From Deltaproteobacteria bacterium (GTDB taxonomy: Bacteria > Myxococcota_A > Polyangia > Haliangiales > JADYYK01): DNA of 64,000 nt. The notes under the pieces are model-generated. The model had not been told where the DNA came from, ran no database searches, and worked only from the letters and a program-made list of their open reading frames with translations. Shown in pieces: positions 10,632 through 24,545 of this stretch (its first letter is position 1; each line of letters starts with the position of its first letter). The stretch covers positions 186,001-250,000 of the forward strand of contig JADYYK010000167.1 of the NCBI GenBank assembly GCA_020853705.1, in the 5' to 3' direction. The position numbers were made by a program, and so were the translations under genes.

Positions 10632-12482
10632 ATGCGGTCGTGGGGGCTGCTGATCGCCGCTGGGATGCTGGCCGTCGGCTGCGGCGGGGGTGGTGCGACG
10701 CGCAAGCGTGAGCGGCCGCTGCCGGTGCCGCCGGCGCCCCGCTTCAACAGCGGCCCCGCCGCGGGGCCCGAGCCGGTGCTGCCGCTGGACAAGCCGCACC
10801 GGGCCTGGCTGAGCGACGTCGGCGACCTGCTGCGCTCGCCGTGGTCGGCATTCGTGGACCAGGCCAGCGGGCAGCTGCCCCCCGATCACGAGCTCAACCG
10901 GGCCGACCTCGAGGTCGTGGTCGAGCTGGAGCTGTCGGCGCGCGGACAGCGCCTGGGCGCCAGGGTCGCCAAGGAGTCGGGCAGCCAGGACTTCGACGAC
11001 GCCGCGCTGGAGATCGTGACCAGCCTGCCGGCGCTGCCGCCACCACCCGCCGACGCCATCTCGGACGATGGCCGCTGCCGGCTGCGCTGGAGGTTCGCCC
11101 GCGATGCCCGTCGCGCCGCGCCCGCCGGGGCCGAGGTCGAGGTGCGCGAGTTCGACGTCGCCACCGCGACGCGCAAGTTCCTCGAGGTCGGTCGGCTGCG
11201 TGACGCCGTGGGCCGGCTGTCGCGCGCGCTGGACAGCGGCGCGGCGACAGTCGACAGCGGGCCCGGCCTGGTGGCCTCGCGCATGCTGGCGACCGCGGTG
11301 CTGGCCTCGCGCATCCAGGTCGACGCCGGTCCGCGCTGCATCGGCGAGGGCTGCGCGGCCCGGCCCGATCTGTTCGCGGTCGCCAGCGCGGTGCGCGATC
11401 TCGGCGAGGGCGGCGCCATGGACGCGGCCCCGCTGATCGCCAGGCACATCGACGGCGCCGCGGCGCTGCGCAGCTTCGCCATCGAGGCGCTGGGGCGCCT
11501 CTCGTACCAGGCCGCACAGCCGCGCCTCGTCGAGCTGCTGCCCGACGCCACGCTGGGGCCGACCGCGGCGCGCGCGCTGGCCCGGCTGGGCGCCGAGGCA
11601 TCCGACGCGGGTGTGAGATATCTGGAGCCGTACGTCATGCGCAAGGCGTCGGCGCGCCTGATCGAGACGCTGGGCGCGCTGGAGTCGAAGGCCGCGGTAG
11701 CGCAGCTGCTGGCGGCGATCAAGAGCGGCAGCGTGATGCGCATCGCGGCCTGGCAGGGGCTGACCGCGCCGCTGTATGCGCCGGTCACCGATGCAGACGA
11801 GCCGCTGCGCAAGGCCATGCTGGCGGGGGCCGCCGACGGCGACGCCAAGGTGCGCGTCGCCGTGCTGGGCGCCATCCAGCGCTGGGGCGCCGCCGAGCGC
11901 ATCCCCAAGGGCGCCGTCAATCTGGTCATCAGCGCCCTGGGGGACAAGGACGCCAGCGTGCGCGCCGCCGCCGTGGGCGCCCTGATGGAGGTCGGCTCCA
12001 GCAAGTGGCTGGGCGAGCTGGGCCGCGCCTCGCGCGACAAGTCGCCGCTGCCCGCGCGCGCGCTGGCGGCCGCGCTGGCGCGCAGGCCCGGACGTGCCGC
12101 CGACGCCAACCTCTGGCTGACCAAGCTGGCGGCCAGCGCGGACGCCGAGACCAAGCGCCAGGCCCGCGCGGCCCAGGTGCTGGCCGGCGTGGTGTCCCTG
12201 GCCGATGCGCTGACGGCCACCGCCGACGACGCCGAGGCGACGCGCGTGCTGCTGAGCGCGCTGGCGGCGGCGCAGGCGTCGGGGCAGAAGGTGGTGTTCG
12301 CGGCCGAGGCCGCGGCGGCGGTGCTGACGCGCGCGGATGTCGAGCTGCGCGGCCTCGGCATCGAGGTGCTGGCGCGCGGCAATGCGCGGCGCCTGGCTGC
12401 CGACGCGCTGCTCGGCGAGCTGCTCAGCGGCGCGGCCGACCCGGCGGCGGCGGCGGCGGCCTGGCTGAGGGCGACCAAGTGA
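10632..12482 (+). CDS. Lipoprotein with TonB C-terminal-like domain followed by HEAT-like repeats
   Basis: A 616-residue protein. The N-terminus (RSWGLLIAAGMLAVGCGGGG) is a lipoprotein signal. Residues ~85-165 resemble the TonB_C fold (VVVELELSARGQ, then SGSQDFDDAALEIVTSLPAL and LRWRF). From ~230 to the end, helical HEAT/armadillo-like repeats are visible (RSFAIEALGRLSYQAAQPRLVELL, KVRVAVLGAIQRWG, SVRAAAVGALMEVGS). The TonB-like part is not at the C-terminus, as it would be in a true energy transducer, and there is no membrane anchor other than the lipid, so it probably serves as a binding domain. ATG 10632 has GAGGG 5 nt upstream; ATG 10620 is an in-frame alternative. A TAATGT hexamer at 10598 may be its -10 box. 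Confidence 0.75.
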   Translation: MRSWGLLIAAGMLAVGCGGGGATRKRERPLPVPPAPRFNSGPAAGPEPVLPLDKPHRAWLSDVGDLLRSPWSAFVDQASGQLPPDHELNRADLEVVVELELSARGQRLGARVAKESGSQDFDDAALEIVTSLPALPPPPADAISDDGRCRLRWRFARDARRAAPAGAEVEVREFDVATATRKFLEVGRLRDAVGRLSRALDSGAATVDSGPGLVASRMLATAVLASRIQVDAGPRCIGEGCAARPDLFAVASAVRDLGEGGAMDAAPLIARHIDGAAALRSFAIEALGRLSYQAAQPRLVELLPDATLGPTAARALARLGAEASDAGVRYLEPYVMRKASARLIETLGALESKAAVAQLLAAIKSGSVMRIAAWQGLTAPLYAPVTDADEPLRKAMLAGAADGDAKVRVAVLGAIQRWGAAERIPKGAVNLVISALGDKDASVRAAAVGALMEVGSSKWLGELGRASRDKSPLPARALAAALARRPGRAADANLWLTKLAASADAETKRQARAAQVLAGVVSLADALTATADDAEATRVLLSALAAAQASGQKVVFAAEAAAAVLTRADVELRGLGIEVLARGNARRLAADALLGELLSGAADPAAAAAAWLRATK

Positions 12483-12706
12483 CGCGCGCGCGCGGCTGGC
12501 TGCGCGCGTGCGGGGCGGCGCTGCTGCTCGGCCTTCTGGCCTTCGCGGTCACGGTCGGGGCCGCCGGCTGCGATGAGCTGGGGACGTCGACCACGGGCGG
12601 GTGCAGCAAGAACGCCGACTGTCTGCCCGAGCACAAGTGTGTGGTGCCGGCGGGGGTCTGCGTGGGCTTCACGACGCCGCTGGAAGCTGCGCGAGACGGC
12701 GGCTGA
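12479..12706 (+). CDS. Small Cys-rich lipoprotein
   Basis: A 75-residue protein starting at GTG 12479, which overlaps the stop of the HEAT-like lipoprotein gene by 4 bp, so it should be translationally coupled to it. A Leu/Ala-rich signal segment ends in GAAGC, a likely lipobox. The short mature part carries CSKNADCLPEHKC and a following VCV, a four-Cys pattern common in small myxobacterial envelope lipoproteins. No function is known. It is too small to hold an enzyme and may be a structural or disulfide-stabilised surface module. Confidence 0.7.
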   Translation: MTRARGWLRACGAALLLGLLAFAVTVGAAGCDELGTSTTGGCSKNADCLPEHKCVVPAGVCVGFTTPLEAARDGG

Positions 12707-12720
12707 ACGCGCGCTACACT
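12692..12720 (+). promoter_or_regulatory. Candidate promoter CGAGAC-N17-TACACT
   Basis: TACACT (12715-12720) ends 6 nt before the GTG at 12727, which fits a leaderless transcript. The hexamer 17 bp upstream is CGAGAC. The same hexamer at the same spacing precedes the superoxide dismutase gene -10 box (60541-60569). A different -35 recognition is possible, but two copies could be chance. Confidence 0.35.
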
Positions 12721-12726
12721 GAGGGT

Positions 12727-13719
12727 GTGAGGGTGCTCGGGCAGGTGCGCGCGCTGAAGCTGGGGGTCGCGGTGCTCATCGCGGTCGCGGTCACCGTCGA
12801 CCTCGACGTCAAGGTGGTCAGGGCCGGCGCCGAGGCGCCCGCGCACAGCGGCAAGATCGACGTCGTCTACCGCGGCCACGACATGGTCAAGGTGCCCCGT
12901 GGCAGCTTTCGCATCGGGTCGACCGCGGCGCAGCTGGAGCGCGCTCTCGACCTGTGCGCGCGCGAGGTCGGCGAGCGCTTCGAGGAGCTGGCCTGCCAGA
13001 GCCAGTTCTTCGAGGACGAGCTGACCCCACCGCGCCCCATCACGCTGTTCGGCTTCCTGATGGATCGCTTCGAGGTCACGGTGGGCGAGTACCGCGCCTG
13101 CGTCGCCGCCGGCGGCTGCGCCATCGATCCGCTGCTGGTCGCCGCGCCCGAGCCCGCCCCGGCCGCTGCCATCCGCGACGCCCTGGCCGATGATCTGCCC
13201 ATGGTCGGCGTGACCTGGTACGAGGCCGCCGCCTACTGCAAGCGCGCCGGCAAGCGCCTGCCCACCGAGGCCGAGTGGGAGTACGCCGCGCGTGGCGCCA
13301 CGGCTCGGACCTGGCCGTTCGGCAGCCGCCTGTACCCCACCCTGATGAACCACGGCCAGATCGCCCCCGAGTCGATCGCCGCCACCCAGACGCTGCCGCT
13401 GTTCGCGGTCGACGAGCGTGACGGGCAACGCTATCGCGCCCCGGTCGGGTCCTACCCCCATGGCAAGAGCCCCTTCGGCGTCGAGGATCTCGCCGGCAAC
13501 GTCGCCGAGTGGGTGTCCGACTGGTACGCCGCCGGGGGCTACGCGCGCATCGAGTCGCTGGCACCGCGCGGCCCCGCCAGCGGCGTCTTCAAGGTCCTGC
13601 GCGGCGGCAGCTACCTCAGCCCGGCCTACCGCACCCGCAGCGCCTCGCGCGAGGGCCTGCCCCCCGGCGAACGCGCCGCCTGGCTGGGCTTCCGCTGTGT
13701 GCGCGACCTGCCGCCATAG
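12727..13719 (+). CDS. FGE-sulfatase (SUMF1/EgtB/PvdO-like) domain exported protein
   Basis: About 330 residues. An N-terminal hydrophobic segment (KLGVAVLIAVAVTVDL) suggests a signal anchor. The rest is one formylglycine-generating-enzyme-like fold: MVKVPRGSFRIGS, then GFLMDRFEVTVGEYRACV, MVGVTWYEAAAYCKRAGKRL, PTEAEWEYAARG, FGVEDLAGNVAEWVSDWY, VLRGGSY and GFRCVRDL. The fold is shared by sulfatase-maturing enzymes, ergothioneine synthases and many non-catalytic bacterial surface proteins. Location in the envelope favours a binding or structural role. GTG 12727 fits a leaderless start behind TACACT; GTG 12733 has GAGGG 7 nt upstream and is an alternative. It sits between two small Cys-rich lipoprotein genes. 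Confidence 0.85.
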   Translation: MRVLGQVRALKLGVAVLIAVAVTVDLDVKVVRAGAEAPAHSGKIDVVYRGHDMVKVPRGSFRIGSTAAQLERALDLCAREVGERFEELACQSQFFEDELTPPRPITLFGFLMDRFEVTVGEYRACVAAGGCAIDPLLVAAPEPAPAAAIRDALADDLPMVGVTWYEAAAYCKRAGKRLPTEAEWEYAARGATARTWPFGSRLYPTLMNHGQIAPESIAATQTLPLFAVDERDGQRYRAPVGSYPHGKSPFGVEDLAGNVAEWVSDWYAAGGYARIESLAPRGPASGVFKVLRGGSYLSPAYRTRSASREGLPPGERAAWLGFRCVRDLPP

Positions 13720-13756
13720 CTTGTCCCCCCTCACTTATGTTAGAAGGAAGCCCGAC

Positions 13757-14029
13757 ATGACGATCTTGCGGCGAGTCTTCGCGGTCCTGGCGCTGCTCAG
13801 CGTCTTCGCTTTCGGCGCGGCCGGCTGCAAGCAGAGCAAGGGTGAGCGCTGTCAGCTGGCCAGCGACTGCGAGTGCGGAGAGTGCGTCATCGTCTCCGGC
13901 CTCGAGGGGCTGTGCTGCGAGGGTGTCGCGGTCACCGACGGCGCCGTCGCCGACGCGCCGATGTCGACCATCGACGCCCAGGTGCCCGACGCCATGATGT
14001 CGGTCGCCGACGGCGCCTCGACCGACTGA
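13757..14029 (+). CDS. Small Cys-rich, Asp/Ala-tailed lipoprotein
   Basis: A 90-residue lipoprotein. AGAAGGAAG lies about 6 nt before ATG 13757. The signal segment ends in GAAGC. The mature part begins with eight closely spaced cysteines (CQLASDCECGEC, then LCCEG) and ends in a disordered tail rich in Asp, Ala, Met and Val. The Cys spacing resembles the small lipoprotein before the FGE-like gene, so the two may be related partners. The function is unknown. It is followed after 7 bp by a small membrane protein gene, probably in the same transcript. Confidence 0.75.
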   Translation: MTILRRVFAVLALLSVFAFGAAGCKQSKGERCQLASDCECGECVIVSGLEGLCCEGVAVTDGAVADAPMSTIDAQVPDAMMSVADGASTD

Positions 14030-14036
14030 GCGTGCC

Positions 14037-14252
14037 GTGCGTCTGCTGACCGCGCACAAGGTGACCATCGGGACCGCGATGGCCGGCTGTCTGGCCTTCG
14101 CGGTCTGGGGCATCAACGAGTATCGGAGCAGCGGCGCCCTGCTGCCCCTGGTGCTGGCCCCCGCCGCGCTGGTGCTGTGCGTGCTCCTCGGCCTGTATCT
14201 GCGCAACTTCTCTCGCAAACACCGCCGCCCCGCTGCTCCGCCCCGGTCCTGA
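14037..14252 (+). CDS. Small two-helix membrane protein
   Basis: A 71-residue protein starting at GTG 14037, 7 bp after the stop of the small Cys-rich lipoprotein gene. Two hydrophobic segments (about residues 9-24, VTIGTAMAGCLAFAVWG, and 34-56, LLPLVLAPAALVLCVLLGLYL) are joined by a short charged loop. The C-terminus is basic (RNFSRKHRRP). No family is recognised. It could be a small inner-membrane accessory protein. No ribosome site stands out, so the assignment rests on the frame, the membrane-helix pattern and the gene spacing. Confidence 0.55.
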   Translation: MRLLTAHKVTIGTAMAGCLAFAVWGINEYRSSGALLPLVLAPAALVLCVLLGLYLRNFSRKHRRPAAPPRS

Positions 14253-14427
14253 ACCCCCGTCCGCGCCAGCTTGTACAAACTGTCCTTCCATGCCATGACA
14301 ATTTGGCAATGCGACCCGACCAGCCCGCGCCCGCGCCCTCACTCAAGCATTTGATCCCAAAAGGAAAATGCTCAGGAATGGCGACCGCCGGGCTGGCATT
14401 GGTCTTGTACCAGCCCTGGGAGGCCCC

Positions 14428-15956
<1,529 letters not shown>

Positions 15957-15960
<4 letters not shown>

Positions 15961-16933
15961 GCGTCGAGCACTACATCAAGCGCTACTTCTGGGTGTTCTG
16001 GCTGCTGGTCATCGCGGTCGCCGCGTACCTGATGGCGCGCACCACCAACCACCTCATCGAGAAGAGCTTCCTCATCAAGAAGCAGCCCGCCAGCCGGCCG
16101 CGCTCGCAGCGCGCCGTCATCCCGTCGTCGTCGGCGCCTCGGCACCTCAAGGACATCGACAACGTGATGGCGCACAACGTGTTCTGCTCGAGCTGCCCCA
16201 CCTGGGTCAAGCCGTCGGACAAGCCCATCACGGCCGAGCCGGTGGCGCCGCCGCCGTCCGACCCCAACAACCCGCAGAAGTCGCAGCTGCCGCTGGCGCT
16301 GCTGGCGACGCAGCTGTCGACCAGCCGGGTGTCCTACCACCGCGCCGTCATCCGCGACGTCACCAACACCAAGACCGCGACCTACGGGGTCGCCGACACG
16401 CTGCCCGGCGGCCCCGTCATGTACGCCATTCTCGACAAGCGCGTCATCTTCAAGAACGGGCCGACCTACGAGTACCTCGATCTCGAGAACTACACCGGCC
16501 CGGTCCCGGTCGCGACCGCGGTGGCGCCGCCGCCCGTCATCGACACCCCGTCGGAGCCGCCGCCGCCCGAGGGCTCGCTGGAGGCCGACCTCGACAAGGG
16601 CATCAAGCGCAACAGCGAGACCGACTATGTCATCGACCGCGGCCTGCTCGACAAGCTGCTGGGTGACACCTCGGCGCTGGCGCGCTCGGCGCGCATCGTG
16701 CCCTCGGTGAAGGACAACAAGCCCAACGGCTTCAAGCTGTACGCGATCCGCCCGGGCAGCGTGTACGCCAAGATCGGGCTGGTCAACGGCGACACCATCC
16801 AGGCCATCAACGGCTACGACATGTCGACTCCAGCGATGGCGCTGGAGGTCTACACCAAGCTGCGCACGGCGCCGAACCTGTCGGTCAGCATCCTGCGCCG
16901 CGGCGAGACCAAGTCCATGAACTACACCATCAA

Positions 16934-16937
<4 letters not shown>
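15957..16937 (+). CDS. gspC: Type II secretion system protein GspC
   Basis: A 326-residue inner-membrane linker between the assembly platform and the secretin. One N-terminal membrane helix (YFWVFWLLVIAVAAYLMA) is followed by a periplasmic homology region (LPLALLATQLSTSRVSYHRAVI, then YGVADTLPGG) that in this family binds the N0 domain of GspD. A Pro-rich linker and a C-terminal PDZ-like domain (FKLYAIRPGSVYAKIGLVNGDTI) complete it. There is a CSSC pair near residue 79 that could form a disulfide. It is the first gsp gene, overlapping the response regulator by 4 bp and gspD by 4 bp. Confidence 0.92.
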
Positions 16938-21303
<4,366 letters not shown>

Positions 21304-21305
21304 CC

Positions 21306-22640
21306 ATGCCGGTCTTCGCCTTCAACGGCATCGACGCCACCGGCAAGCCCACCAAGGGCGTGCGCGAGGCCGACTCGCCCAAGGCCCTGCGCGGCGTGCT
21401 GCGTCGCGAGGGCATCTTCGTCAGCGACGTCAAGGAGGACCGCTCCGGCGCCGGCATCACCAAGGGCAAGGGGCTGTCGCGCGAGTTCTCCTGGAACAAC
21501 CTGCTCGGGCCAGCGCGCGTCACGCGCAAGGATCTGTCGCTGATGACGCGGCAGCTGGCCACGCTGCTGCGCGCCGGCATCACGCTGTCGGAGTCGCTGG
21601 CCGCGCTGTTCGATCAGACCGACCACCGCGCGCTGAAGTCGATCATCGGCGACGTCAAGACCCGGGTGAACGAGGGCTCGACGCTGGCCGACGCGCTGCT
21701 CAACCAGAAGCAGGCCCGCGCGCTGGCCGGCCGCGGCCTCGCGGTGGTCATGCAGATCCTGGTGCGCAAGGCCAAGGGCGAGGATCCCTTCACCGAGAAG
21801 GTGTTCTCCGAGCTCTACATCAACATGGTCCGCGCCGGCGAGACCGCCGGCAACCTGGAGCAGGTGCTGGCCCGCCTGGCCGACTTCATGGAGGCCGACC
21901 TCAAGCTGCGCAGCAAGGTCCAGGCCGCCATGGTCTACCCCATCATCATGGCGGTGGTCGGCGTCGCCATCGTGGCCATCCTGATGATCGCGGTCATCCC
22001 GAAGATCACCGAGATCTTCGCCGACAACGAGCAGTCGCTGCCGTGGAACACCGAGTTTCTGATCTGGTCGTCGCACATCGTCGGCAAGTGGTACTGGCTG
22101 CTCACGCTGCTGGCCCTGGTCGGCGTGGTCGCCTTCGCGGCCTGGAGCAGCAAGCCCGCGGGCAAGCGGCAGTGGCACGCCTTCGTCCTCAAGCTGCCGC
22201 TGGTCGGCAACCTGGTGCGCATGGTGGTCGTGGCGCGCTTCACGCGCACACTTGGGACCATGCTGGCCTCGGGCGTGAACCTGCTCAAGTCGCTCGACAT
22301 CGCCAAGGACATCCTCGGCAACGTCATCCTGGTCGAGGCGGTCGAGAAGGCGCGCGAGGCCATCAAGGAGGGCGAGTCGATCGCCGTGACCCTGAAGAAG
22401 TCGGGCCACTTCCCGCCCATCGTCACCCACATGATCGCGGTCGGCGAGAAGGCCGGCCAGCTCGAGGTCATGCTGGAGACCATCGCCATCAACTACGAGG
22501 ACGAGGTCGACGCCAGCCTGACCCGGCTGACGTCGATGCTGGAGCCGCTGATGCTGGTGCTGATGGGCGGCGCCATCGCGTTCGTCGTGTTCTCGATCTT
22601 GATGCCCATCATGGACATGCAGAGTCTGGCAACCCAGTAG
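21306..22640 (+). CDS. gspF: Type II secretion inner-membrane platform protein GspF
   Basis: A 444-residue polytopic platform protein that couples GspE to pseudopilin assembly. Both T2SSF domains are recognisable: LSLMTRQLATLLRAGITLSE with FSELYINMVRAGETAGNLE, and VVARFTRTLGTMLASGVNLL with MIAVGEKAGQLE. Three membrane regions lie around AMVYPIIMAVVGVAIVAIL, WLLTLLALVGVVAFAA and LMLVLMGGAIAFVVFS. It is about 40 residues longer than typical. The extra material is partly a segment of about 30 residues around ALAGRGLAVVMQILVRKAKG in the first domain, between STLADALL and the conserved F-S-E-L. The reading frame is intact across it. Confidence 0.93.
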   Translation: MPVFAFNGIDATGKPTKGVREADSPKALRGVLRREGIFVSDVKEDRSGAGITKGKGLSREFSWNNLLGPARVTRKDLSLMTRQLATLLRAGITLSESLAALFDQTDHRALKSIIGDVKTRVNEGSTLADALLNQKQARALAGRGLAVVMQILVRKAKGEDPFTEKVFSELYINMVRAGETAGNLEQVLARLADFMEADLKLRSKVQAAMVYPIIMAVVGVAIVAILMIAVIPKITEIFADNEQSLPWNTEFLIWSSHIVGKWYWLLTLLALVGVVAFAAWSSKPAGKRQWHAFVLKLPLVGNLVRMVVVARFTRTLGTMLASGVNLLKSLDIAKDILGNVILVEAVEKAREAIKEGESIAVTLKKSGHFPPIVTHMIAVGEKAGQLEVMLETIAINYEDEVDASLTRLTSMLEPLMLVLMGGAIAFVVFSILMPIMDMQSLATQ

Positions 22641-22652
22641 AGGAGGCGTTCG

Positions 22653-23120
22653 ATGTCGGCAGTCGCAACCACCAAGAGCACTCGTGAGATCACCAAGGCG
22701 CTGCGCCGGGGCCAGGGCCAGGCCGGCATGACCCTGCTCGAGATCATGATCGTGCTGGCGATCCTGGGCCTCCTGATGGGCGTCCTGGTCGGTCCGCGCA
22801 TCTTCCGCGCGCTGTCGGGCGCCAAGAAGGACACCGGCATCGAGGTCGTGCGCCAGTTCTCGCAGGGCTACATCGAGTACGAGCGCGCCCACGAGAACGA
22901 CCAGACCACGTGCCCCGAGGATCTCGGCCAGGCCATGATCCGCGAGAAGTTCGTGAACTGGAAGAAGGTCGACAAGAACGGCGACCCCAAGGACACCTGG
23001 AACGTGCCGCTGCGCATCGTGTGCCCGGGCACCGAGGACAAGGACGGCATCGACGTGTCGTCGGCCGGCCCCGACAAGAAGTGGGACACCGCCGACGACA
23101 TCCTGAGCTGGAAGCTGTAG
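22653..23120 (+). CDS. gspG: Type II secretion major pseudopilin GspG
   Basis: A 155-residue major pseudopilin. It has a 25-residue leader, then the prepilin peptidase site G^MTLLE and the hydrophobic helix IMIVLAILGLLMGVLVGP. The C-terminal part (DTWNVPLRI, SAGPDKKWDTADDI) is the calcium-binding end typical of GspG. AGGAGG at 22641-22646, 6 nt before ATG 22653, is the strongest ribosome site of the operon, which fits the need for high expression. The peptidase that must process it (GspO/PilD) is not in the window. Confidence 0.95.
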   Translation: MSAVATTKSTREITKALRRGQGQAGMTLLEIMIVLAILGLLMGVLVGPRIFRALSGAKKDTGIEVVRQFSQGYIEYERAHENDQTTCPEDLGQAMIREKFVNWKKVDKNGDPKDTWNVPLRIVCPGTEDKDGIDVSSAGPDKKWDTADDILSWKL

Positions 23121-23142
23121 CCGCCCAGCCGGCTGGCCCTGC

Positions 23143-23934
23143 ATGCGCGAACGCGGCTTCACCCTCCTCGAGATGCTGATCGTCCTGGCGATCGTGGGGG
23201 GACTCGCGTTCGCGGGCGGCAACGCGCTGCAGAAGATGCGCGGCAGCCGCCTGCGCGACAGCACCACCGAGGTGGCGTCGTCGCTGCGCTGGGCCTTCGA
23301 TCGCTCGCTGGCGATCGGCAAGCATCACCGCGTCGCCATCCGCCTGGGCTCGAACAAGTGGTGGGTCGAGCGCTGCGAGCGCCGCCTGCCGCTGCGCCGC
23401 GGCACCGACCCCGAGGAGGAGCGCGAGCGCGAGGAGAAGGCCGAGGAGGAGCGCCTGAAGCGCGCGGCCGAGGCGCTGGCGCACGTGGAGGCGCCCATCG
23501 AGGAGAGCGCCAAGCGTGATCGCGAGGCCGCCGAGGCCGCCGAGGAGGGCCAGCCGCCGCCGCCCTGGTGCGCCGACGAAGCTCCGGGCGCCGCCCCCGA
23601 GGGGGCCGAGACCGACGCCGCCACGCCGCCGTGCTGCCGCCCCAAGGGCGCCGGCAAGATCCGCACGCTCAAGAAGGGGATCTCGTTCGAGTCGGTCGAC
23701 ATCGCGCACCTCAGCGAGCCGGTCATCAAGGGCGAGGCCAAGATCAACTTCTTCTCGGTCGGCTACGCCGAGAAGTCGGTCATCCTGCTCAGGGACAGCG
23801 ACGCCGACAAGACCTGGGCGGTGACGCTGGAGCCGCTGACCGGCCGCGTGCGCGTGATGACGCGACCGCCGCGGGACGACGAGGGCGCCGCGGTGCGCCA
23901 CGACGCCGCCGGCAAGGAGGCGCCGGAGAAATGA
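23143..23934 (+). CDS. gspH: Type II secretion minor pseudopilin GspH with charged insertion
   Basis: A 263-residue minor pseudopilin. The leader is very short (MRERG^FTLLE), followed by the hydrophobic helix MLIVLAIVGGLAFAGG. The fold resumes with LRWAFDRSLAIGKHHRVAI and ends with FFSVGYAEKSVILLR and WAVTLEPLTGRVRV. Between them is a ~110-residue insertion (from about residue 88 to 175): a Glu/Arg/Ala helix of repeated EEEREREEKAEEE type, then a Pro/Ala segment with four cysteines (WCADE, PPCC). This makes it far longer than the usual ~150-190 residues. The ATG of gspI overlaps its stop by 4 bp. Confidence 0.85.
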   Translation: MRERGFTLLEMLIVLAIVGGLAFAGGNALQKMRGSRLRDSTTEVASSLRWAFDRSLAIGKHHRVAIRLGSNKWWVERCERRLPLRRGTDPEEEREREEKAEEERLKRAAEALAHVEAPIEESAKRDREAAEAAEEGQPPPPWCADEAPGAAPEGAETDAATPPCCRPKGAGKIRTLKKGISFESVDIAHLSEPVIKGEAKINFFSVGYAEKSVILLRDSDADKTWAVTLEPLTGRVRVMTRPPRDDEGAAVRHDAAGKEAPEK

Positions 23935-24545
23935 CCGCCCGCGCGCGCCACGGCCGGCAGGCCGGCTTCACGCTGCTCGAGATCATGATCTCGCTCGCCA
24001 TCCTGTTCGGCGCGCTGGGCATGTACCTCGGCGGCATCAGCCAGGCGCGCACCCAGGTCGACAACGCCAAGATGCTCAGCATCGCGACCAACCTGGCGCG
24101 CTTGCAGATGGTGGAGCTCGAGGCCCACGTGCGCGACGAGGGCTTCGGCCTCAACGACGACGAGAAGGACTGCGGCGACTTCGAGGACTACGGCTACCCC
24201 GAGAAGAAGTGGAGCTATTGCTGGGTCTCGGAGAAGGTCGAGCTGCCGCCGGCGCAGGAGATGACCGAGGCCGCGGGCGCGACGGCTGGTGAGATGGGGG
24301 CGGGCAGCGGCTCGTCGGCGTCGTCCGGCGGCGGCGGCCTCGGCGCGATGGCGCTGTTCGGCCAGGTCGACATGGTCAAGAACGTGCTCGAGCAGTCGAT
24401 CCGGCGCGTGACGCTGACGGTGACCTACCCGATGCGCGGCGCCGAGGAGCGCAAGGGCAAGCTGATCGTGGTCGCCTACTTCACCGACCCCAAGGTGGTC
24501 GACGCGACCATCCAGATGGGCGCCATCAAGGACACCGGGCCATGA
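23931..24545 (+). CDS. gspI: Type II secretion minor pseudopilin GspI
   Basis: A 204-residue minor pseudopilin. The leader ends at AG^FTLLE and the helix is IMISLAILFGALGMYLGGI. The following LARLQMVELEAHV matches the conserved GspI/V helix. The middle holds an acidic Cys-containing patch (KDCGDFEDYGYPEKKWSYCW) and a Gly/Ser-rich loop, and the C-terminal strands include RVTLTVTYPMRG. GspI nucleates the pseudopilus tip with GspJ and GspK in studied systems. The ATG overlaps the gspH stop and its own stop overlaps the gspJ ATG, both by 4 bp. Confidence 0.9.
   Translation: MTARARHGRQAGFTLLEIMISLAILFGALGMYLGGISQARTQVDNAKMLSIATNLARLQMVELEAHVRDEGFGLNDDEKDCGDFEDYGYPEKKWSYCWVSEKVELPPAQEMTEAAGATAGEMGAGSGSSASSGGGGLGAMALFGQVDMVKNVLEQSIRRVTLTVTYPMRGAEERKGKLIVVAYFTDPKVVDATIQMGAIKDTGP

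Noticed and set aside
14394..14409. Sigma-54-like -24/-12 element TGGCATTGGTCTTGTA before the response regulator gene
   Set aside because: The -12 GC is GT, and the predicted transcript start (~14420) would fall inside the ribosome-binding site of the gene, so the position does not fit.
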